Positions 41,112-44,959 of a stretch of 44,959 nucleotides of DNA are shown here, in pieces. The notes below the pieces were generated by a model, which saw nothing but the letters and a program-made list of their open reading frames with translations, did no database searches and was not told where the DNA came from. The stretch comes from a candidate division Zixibacteria bacterium SM23_73_3 (GTDB taxonomy: Bacteria > Zixibacteria > MSB-5A5 > SM1-73). The stretch lies in the NCBI GenBank assembly GCA_001304155.1, contig LJUX01000004.1:1-44959 (forward strand), read 5' to 3'. A program made the position numbers and the translations under genes. Every line of letters starts with the position of its first letter. Within the stretch, counting starts at the first letter, position 1.

Positions 41112-42119
41112 TTATTCCACAAATCTGAATGTCAAAAACACCTCTCGCAGTTTCTGCAAAACGGCTTCTCTATCGAATCTCTTGATGCCGCTTTCTGGAT
41201 CATAACCCCCTATGTTATGATAATGGATAAGGAATGCTACCTCGTAGCAAGTATCCCTGTGGAGGGTCCGATAGATTTCTGATCGATAGAAAGAACCCGT
41301 AGCCCCCTCGGTAAACGCTCCTTTGTGGAACGTAATGGAGTTTACGATCTCCTCTCCTAGCACACGTTCGTAGCGGCCTTTTCGGGCGACGCAGTCAGCG
41401 ACGATATCCGTGTCTGCACTGGTTCCCACCATGAAATACACGTCACGCAAGTTGGTGTTTTCGAAATACTCACTTCCAACAAAAGTCAAGCTGAGGACTA
41501 GATTCCCCTTGATTAGAGGCACTGCAGGTGGGGGAGTTGACTCAACAAAATAATCCGAGTACTTCAATTCAAGGCCGTGCTCTTCATCCCGATACGTCCG
41601 CCATTGAATTGCCTCCCCCCTTGGATTGATTAGAACTGATAGTCTGAAACCCCATTTCCCCTCGACAGGATCTTTCCAAGGTAGAGCGACTTGGATGAGA
41701 TATTCTTGCGTTACGAGCAGCTCACCTCGCCAAAATGTAAGATGGTCATCTTCGGTTCTGAGCACGGTCCCGTTCTCTCCCCAAATCCTGAGATGAAGTC
41801 CCAAGGGCTCGACGAAGGCCCGCATAGTCTGGCCCGCAAAGGCGTAAAGGACGTAGCGCTTCTTCTCGCCCACCTCAAGACTATCTTCCAACGTAGCTGC
41901 GGTCGCCCCCAGCTCGAACTGAATGCGCGCCGGCTCGGGTATTTCAGTACCGGGCTCAGTGCCGGTGGCGGTTCGGGCTAGCTCGCGACCCGACGGTTGA
42001 GCCTCCGGAAATGGTGCAGGCATCTGCTGCGTCGGGCTTGGCACTTCTTGCGATTTTGCGCATGCCCACATTAGGAGGACGGTGGGTAAAATGGTCCTTA
42101 AAATGGCTTTTCTAATCAT
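41112..42119 (-). CDS. Putative lipoprotein of unknown function
   Basis: 335 residues from the chosen start (MIRKAILRTILPTVLLMWAC), giving a lipoprotein-type signal with Cys at position 20 of the precursor. A Pro/Glu-rich linker (about 25-65) leads to a beta-rich domain (about 66-160, with DSLEVGEKKRYVLYAFAGQTMRAFV). That domain resembles the sugar-binding or pre-peptidase-type domains that often follow such linkers. The C-terminal domain is unrecognised. A longer frame starting at 42176 would translate the 42132 repeat and is rejected. GC content looks higher than in neighbouring genes, and the gene is bracketed by 34-bp direct repeats. Function unknown. Confidence 0.75.
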   Translation of the reverse strand: MIRKAILRTILPTVLLMWACAKSQEVPSPTQQMPAPFPEAQPSGRELARTATGTEPGTEIPEPARIQFELGATAATLEDSLEVGEKKRYVLYAFAGQTMRAFVEPLGLHLRIWGENGTVLRTEDDHLTFWRGELLVTQEYLIQVALPWKDPVEGKWGFRLSVLINPRGEAIQWRTYRDEEHGLELKYSDYFVESTPPPAVPLIKGNLVLSLTFVGSEYFENTNLRDVYFMVGTSADTDIVADCVARKGRYERVLGEEIVNSITFHKGAFTEGATGSFYRSEIYRTLHRDTCYEVAFLIHYHNIGGYDPESGIKRFDREAVLQKLREVFLTFRFVE

Positions 42120-42131
42120 ATTATAGGTTTC

Positions 42132-42165
42132 CGCAGGTATCCCACAGTAGAGCTGTGGGCCACCC
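42132..42165. repeat. 34-bp direct repeat, right of lipoprotein gene
   Basis: Core cccacagtagagctgtgggccaccc with 7-bp arms (cccacag/ctgtggg). Partner of 41071-41104. Confidence 0.7.
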
Positions 42166-42183
42166 ACCGTCTCCATGCCGTGG

Positions 42184-42807
42184 TTAGGATCCGTTTAGAG
42201 ATCGTTGGTCTTCCGCTCGAAATCTATCAGCTTCGCGACACAACTTCGCGATATATCGGACCATTTCACGAAAACGATACCCGAAAAACACTTCGTTGTC
42301 CTCCCCCTGCTTGATGGTGACAGGGATTGCCGCATACGCAACCTGTTCTATTTCAATGCACCTCTTTGTTTCTATTACAAGCGTTCTGAAACCTGGCGGA
42401 AGGAGGTTGCCGTTTGCTGCTGAAATCTGGTCAAGACGTGTCCGTAGCCGATTAGCCTCGTGCTCGAAGAGCGGTTGGTAGCGTCTCCATGCTTCCGCCG
42501 AGAAGCTTGGAGCGGGGGCTTTTTCAAGCATTTCCCAGACGCCTCCGAACCCCTTATAATATTCTTTGAACTGTCCGGGATAGAGAGATATGTAAGCGTT
42601 CTTCCAACGATGACATGCGCGGCTGATTTCCCGATAGACCTCGCTTCTCAACCGCATCTCCTCCTCGGTGGGGCCCCGAATCCAGGGTTTCCACATAACG
42701 ACAGTAAGCAAAACTCCCAGAATTCCCACAAAGACGCCTACTGCTGTCAGTTTACTTGGCAAAGTCCACTTTTTCCACCGCCTAAGGGAGGGAAACATGT
42801 CCAGCAC
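42184..42807 (-). CDS. Membrane-anchored protein of unknown function
   Basis: A 207-residue protein. A basic N-terminus (RRWKKWTLPSK) precedes one transmembrane helix (about 20-38, LTAVGVFVGILGVLLTVVMW). The remainder is a soluble helical domain rich in Arg and Glu (EEMRLRSEVYREISRACHRW, FEHEANRLRTRLDQI). No known family is recognised. The start is either GTG at 42807 (AAGGA three bases before) or ATG at 42798. It is upstream of the lipoprotein gene on the same strand with a repeat between them. GC content is above the surroundings, as for the lipoprotein gene, and the two may have been acquired together. Confidence 0.65.
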   Translation of the reverse strand: MLDMFPSLRRWKKWTLPSKLTAVGVFVGILGVLLTVVMWKPWIRGPTEEEMRLRSEVYREISRACHRWKNAYISLYPGQFKEYYKGFGGVWEMLEKAPAPSFSAEAWRRYQPLFEHEANRLRTRLDQISAANGNLLPPGFRTLVIETKRCIEIEQVAYAAIPVTIKQGEDNEVFFGYRFREMVRYIAKLCREADRFRAEDQRSLNGS

Positions 42808-43425
42808 GATTCCTTGTCTAACGACTAATTATCTGATCTCAGTATAACACTCTAAAGGCCTCGTTGGTCAGGTAGTCTGAGCCGACCCGGACGCCCGCAC
42901 ACCCAACAGGCCTGCAGGGGGCACACCTGCGCGCAGCTGACAAATGAATAGTGTCGGGAGCGCTAAACCCCTCACCTCGTAGCCCGACTCCCAGGTACGT
43001 CCGTTATCTTACTTTGGAATATTATAGTAATTCCTGCCAGCTTGTCAACTAATTTCTGCGCTATATTCGGACTACAAATGTCTGATTTGGGTACTGGGTT
43101 TCTGCAGGGGTCGGATTTATCCGATCCCGCCCATGGCGGGATGTATCTCACTCGAGGACTTAAGAATCGAGCATCCCGCCCTATGATCCTATCGGACTGC
43201 GTAGAGAAGATACGCAATTAGTATGAGATATAGACGTATTGACAAAAAGTCATTTCATTTTGATATTTACTTCAATTACGAGGCCATGACAAGCTCGCTG
43301 CTGGAGCGGCAGACTAAGGTCTGGAGCGGATCAGCGGCTGTATTTGGAACAGGATTGATAGCAACAGCCATCCCGAACTTTCTGCGACGGCAGGGCAAAT
43401 TAGGAGGTATGGATTCATGAACTTT
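42808..43425. other. Gene-poor, repeat-bearing stretch before the perR-like gene
   Basis: A GC-rich pocket (about 42870-42960) is followed by AT-rich DNA and an inverted pair around 43130-43180 (ggcgggatg ... catcccgcc). A 65-residue frame at 43223-43420 (plus) contains a hydrophobic segment (SAAVFGTGLIATAIPNFL) but no ribosome-binding site. It is not called as a gene. Confidence 0.4.
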
Positions 43426-43440
43426 TCAGAATTATTACAA
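43426..43440. promoter_or_regulatory. PerR-box-like operator upstream of the Fur-family gene
   Basis: TCAGAATTATTACAA matches the PerR/Fur-type consensus TTATAATnATTATAA at 11 of 14 defined positions. It lies 33 bp before the ATG of a Fur-family repressor, the expected place for autoregulation. Confidence 0.55.
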
Positions 43441-43473
43441 CGTTTTCAATTTTGGATCGTATAGGATTATGAA

Positions 43474-43872
43474 ATGAACACAAAACTGAAGCAATCCAAG
43501 CAAACTCTACAAGCAAAGGGACTGGGGTATCTGGAAGAGCACGAGAATCATCCCACCGTGGAGATGATATATGAGGATCTGGTCAAGGAGATTCCCACCA
43601 TCTCAAAGACCACTATTTACAATACCTTGAATGCCCTCTTGGAAACGGGTATAATACATGCCATCACTATTACTGGAACAGAAACGAGATATGATTCCGA
43701 AGACTTTCCTCATCACCATCTTCTTTGCAAAAGCTGTGGAAAAATAATAGATATTGATATCAAATGCCCCTACGTGAACCAAAATGAAATAGATGGACAC
43801 AGAATCGACGAAAGACACGGATATTTCAAGGGCGATTGTAGGGAATGTTTGAAAAAGAAAGATAAAAGATAA
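43474..43872 (+). CDS. perR: Fur-family transcriptional repressor, PerR-like
   Basis: A 132-residue metalloregulator. Winged-helix DNA-binding region: HPTVEMIYEDLVKEIPTISKTTIYNTLNALLETG (residues about 27-60). Metal sites: TRYDSEDFPHHH near 71-82, with the HHH of the regulatory site, and CKSCGK near 84, the first Cys pair of the structural zinc site. The second pair is CRECLKKK near the C-terminus. The Asp in TRYDSED favours PerR-type over Fur-type, but this cannot be settled by eye. AGGA precedes the ATG and an in-frame TAG lies just upstream, so the start is firm. It leads a set with rubredoxin and flavodiiron genes, which fits control of oxygen or peroxide defence. Confidence 0.85.
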   Translation: MNTKLKQSKQTLQAKGLGYLEEHENHPTVEMIYEDLVKEIPTISKTTIYNTLNALLETGIIHAITITGTETRYDSEDFPHHHLLCKSCGKIIDIDIKCPYVNQNEIDGHRIDERHGYFKGDCRECLKKKDKR

Positions 43873-43959
43873 AATAAACCTTTTATGGTCCGGATATGAA
43901 TTACAGAGGTTATAAAATCATTTGGAGAAGGCGGGCTATACTGCAAAGGAAAGAACACA

Positions 43960-44655
43960 ATGAACACTAAAGCCCTGCACAAAATCAGTTACAGCTTGTA
44001 TGTTATTAGTTCAAAAAAAGGCGCCCGCCTCAACGGACAGATTGCCAACACGGTATTGCAAACCACATCAGAGCCACCCACCATAGCGGTAAGTATCAAC
44101 AAGAAGAATTTGACGCATGAGTCTATTCGGGAAAGCGAAGTTTTTTCAGTATCCATTCCATCCAAAGAAACGCCTTTGAAACTCAGAGGGCATTTCGGCT
44201 TCAGATGCGGTCGTGACATCGATAAGTTCAAGGACATAAATTACAGGGTTGGCACAAGTGGTGTCCCCATAGTTCTGGAAAATGTCATCGGTTACTTGGA
44301 GGCTGAACTCATCGATAGTCTGGATGTGGGAACGCATACTGTTTTTATCGGGAAGGTGATTAGCGCCGAAATCATCGAAGATAAGGAGCCCATAACCTAT
44401 GCCTACTATCGCAATATAAAGGGGGGTAAGGCTCCAAAAACAGCGCCAACATACAATGAAAGAGATAATAAGAAGGAGGCAAGGAAAATGGGAAAATACG
44501 TTTGCATCGTTTGTGGCTATGTTTACGACCCAGAAAAAGGGGACCCGGATTCCGGAGTACAACCAGGGACAACTTTTGACCAGTTGCCGGAAGCCTGGGT
44601 GTGTCCGGTTTGCGGGGCAGACAAGGGTCAATTCGAATTGGTGAAGGAAGATTAG
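43960..44655 (+). CDS. hrb: Flavin reductase-rubredoxin fusion (high-molecular-weight rubredoxin, Hrb type)
   Basis: A 231-residue electron carrier with two domains. Residues 1-165 are a flavin reductase-like FMN-binding domain ([39 protein letters not shown]). A linker follows at 166-180. Residues 180-228 are rubredoxin with CIVCGYVYD and CPVCGADK supplying the four iron-binding Cys. In acetogens such as Moorella the same fusion (Hrb) passes electrons from NADH to flavodiiron protein FprA, which reduces NO and O2. An FprA-type gene begins 83 bp downstream, which strongly supports this assignment. It lies 87 bp after the PerR-like gene. Confidence 0.93.
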   Translation: MNTKALHKISYSLYVISSKKGARLNGQIANTVLQTTSEPPTIAVSINKKNLTHESIRESEVFSVSIPSKETPLKLRGHFGFRCGRDIDKFKDINYRVGTSGVPIVLENVIGYLEAELIDSLDVGTHTVFIGKVISAEIIEDKEPITYAYYRNIKGGKAPKTAPTYNERDNKKEARKMGKYVCIVCGYVYDPEKGDPDSGVQPGTTFDQLPEAWVCPVCGADKGQFELVKED

Positions 44656-44662
44656 AATAGAG

Positions 44663-44681
44663 AATTGACAGTCCGTCAATT
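44663..44681. promoter_or_regulatory. Palindrome AATTGAC-N5-GTCAATT between hrb and fprA
   Basis: Perfect 7-bp arms with a 5-nt centre, 7 bp after the hrb stop and 57 bp before the fprA ATG. It resembles the TTGAC...GTCAA type of CRP/FNR-family sites but has one extra central base, so it may be an operator or a short attenuator hairpin. Confidence 0.35.
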
Positions 44682-44738
44682 AAGATTGCGTTGACTATTA
44701 TCGCACGCAAGGAGAGTTATGGAAAAGGAGAAAAAGAC

Positions 44739-44959
44739 ATGGTTAGCCGAGGGTTGAGACCAAATGTTTACTCCGTAGGCGCAATAGATTGGGACAGAAG
44801 ATTATTTGACGAACTCATACCGCTTCCGGATGGAACAAGCTATAACGCCTACCTGATAAAAGGGCGTGAGAAAACAGCGCTTTTAGACACGGTTGATCCC
44901 ACCAAAGAACATGAACTTTTGGCAAATCTGGAAAAAATGGGAGTCAAAAACATAGATTA
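44739..44959 (+). CDS. fprA: FprA-type flavodiiron protein, N-terminal part (3' partial)
   Basis: The first 73 residues of an A-type flavodiiron protein, cut by the right edge. The N-terminus (VYSVGAIDWDRRLFDELIPLP) is followed by GTSYNAYLIKG and EKTALLDTVDP, the opening strands of the metallo-beta-lactamase-like domain in FprA proteins. The diiron ligands and flavodoxin domain lie outside the window. The ATG at 44739 follows AAAGGAG with an 8-nt spacer; an ATG at 44719 opens a frame that stops after 12 codons. Expected role: four-electron reduction of O2 to water, or NO to N2O, with electrons from the Hrb-type protein upstream. Confidence 0.92.
   Translation, partial: MVSRGLRPNVYSVGAIDWDRRLFDELIPLPDGTSYNAYLIKGREKTALLDTVDPTKEHELLANLEKMGVKNID

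Noticed and set aside
42120-42176. Nineteen extra residues at the N-terminus of the lipoprotein
   Set aside because: They translate the 34-bp repeat; starting at 42119 gives a proper lipoprotein signal.
43223-43420. 65-residue plus-strand frame with a hydrophobic segment before perR
   Set aside because: No ribosome-binding site, no recognisable family, and its first half reads through AT-rich intergenic DNA. It is kept only as a note in the gene-free stretch.
1-44959. CRISPR array or large insertion sequence
   Set aside because: No regularly spaced repeats with unique spacers and no transposase or integrase gene were found; all repeats are short palindromes or isolated pairs.

Overview
The window reads as chromosomal DNA of an uncultured anaerobic bacterium, probably from a candidate phylum in or near the FCB/Zixibacteria/WOR-3 area. 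The evidence is a secreted cohesin-like/dockerin-type protein, a DUF6029-type outer-membrane barrel with TlpA-like thioredoxins, an NADH/ferredoxin electron-bifurcation gene set with an H-cluster protein, a flavodiiron/rubredoxin oxygen-defence set, frequent TTG/GTG starts and many small palindromic intergenic repeats. This assignment is an inference; no rRNA gene is present. Two tRNA genes (Arg-ACG and Leu-TAG) are present and no CRISPR array was seen.

Layout. 1-7 kb: an alpha/beta-hydrolase (cut by the left edge), a TPR protein, a class V aminotransferase, tRNA-Arg, a zinc-ribbon membrane protein, a DUF362/ferredoxin protein and a DUF123 (GIY-YIG-like) protein. 7-10.6 kb: a GH35-like protein behind a strong sigma70-type promoter with palindromic sites, then a small membrane protein. 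10.6-22.8 kb (minus strand): the centre of interest. In transcription order it holds a broken gene, a Cys-rich protein, two DRTGG-domain proteins (one fused to an RsbT-like ATPase), a zinc peptidase, a HydS-like H-cluster protein, NuoE/HydC, NuoF/HydB, a NuoG-like subunit with a degenerate molybdopterin site, NfnA and NfnB. HydC, HydB, the NuoG-like subunit and NfnA have overlapping reading frames, so an H-cluster protein, an NADH dehydrogenase module and the NfnAB transhydrogenase appear to be expressed together, with regulators upstream.

23-27.5 kb (minus): an envelope cluster of PEGA-thioredoxin lipoprotein, TlpA-like protein, DUF6029 barrel and cohesin/dockerin-like protein. 27.9-33.9 kb (minus): housekeeping block tRNA-Leu, tig, clpP, clpX, engB, purA. 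34.4-40.3 kb (plus): GlcF-like Fe-S protein, a polysaccharide-deacetylase-like protein without its metal-binding histidines, a third TlpA-like protein, a Cys/Met-metabolism PLP enzyme and two small membrane proteins. 40.3-43.4 kb: repeat-rich DNA around a lipoprotein and a membrane-anchored protein of higher GC content. 43.4 kb to the right edge (plus): a Fur/PerR-family repressor with a PerR-box-like site, a flavin reductase-rubredoxin fusion (Hrb type) and the start of an FprA-type flavodiiron protein, a coherent O2/NO-detoxification set.

The most informative non-coding result is a palindromic element of about 49 bp at 22518-22566, bounded by 10-bp direct repeats and lying inside a broken gene. 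Removing the element and one repeat copy rejoins the two halves of the gene in frame, which shows that this intergenic palindrome family has been mobile. All calls come from reading the sequence and from general knowledge of the families; no database search was run.
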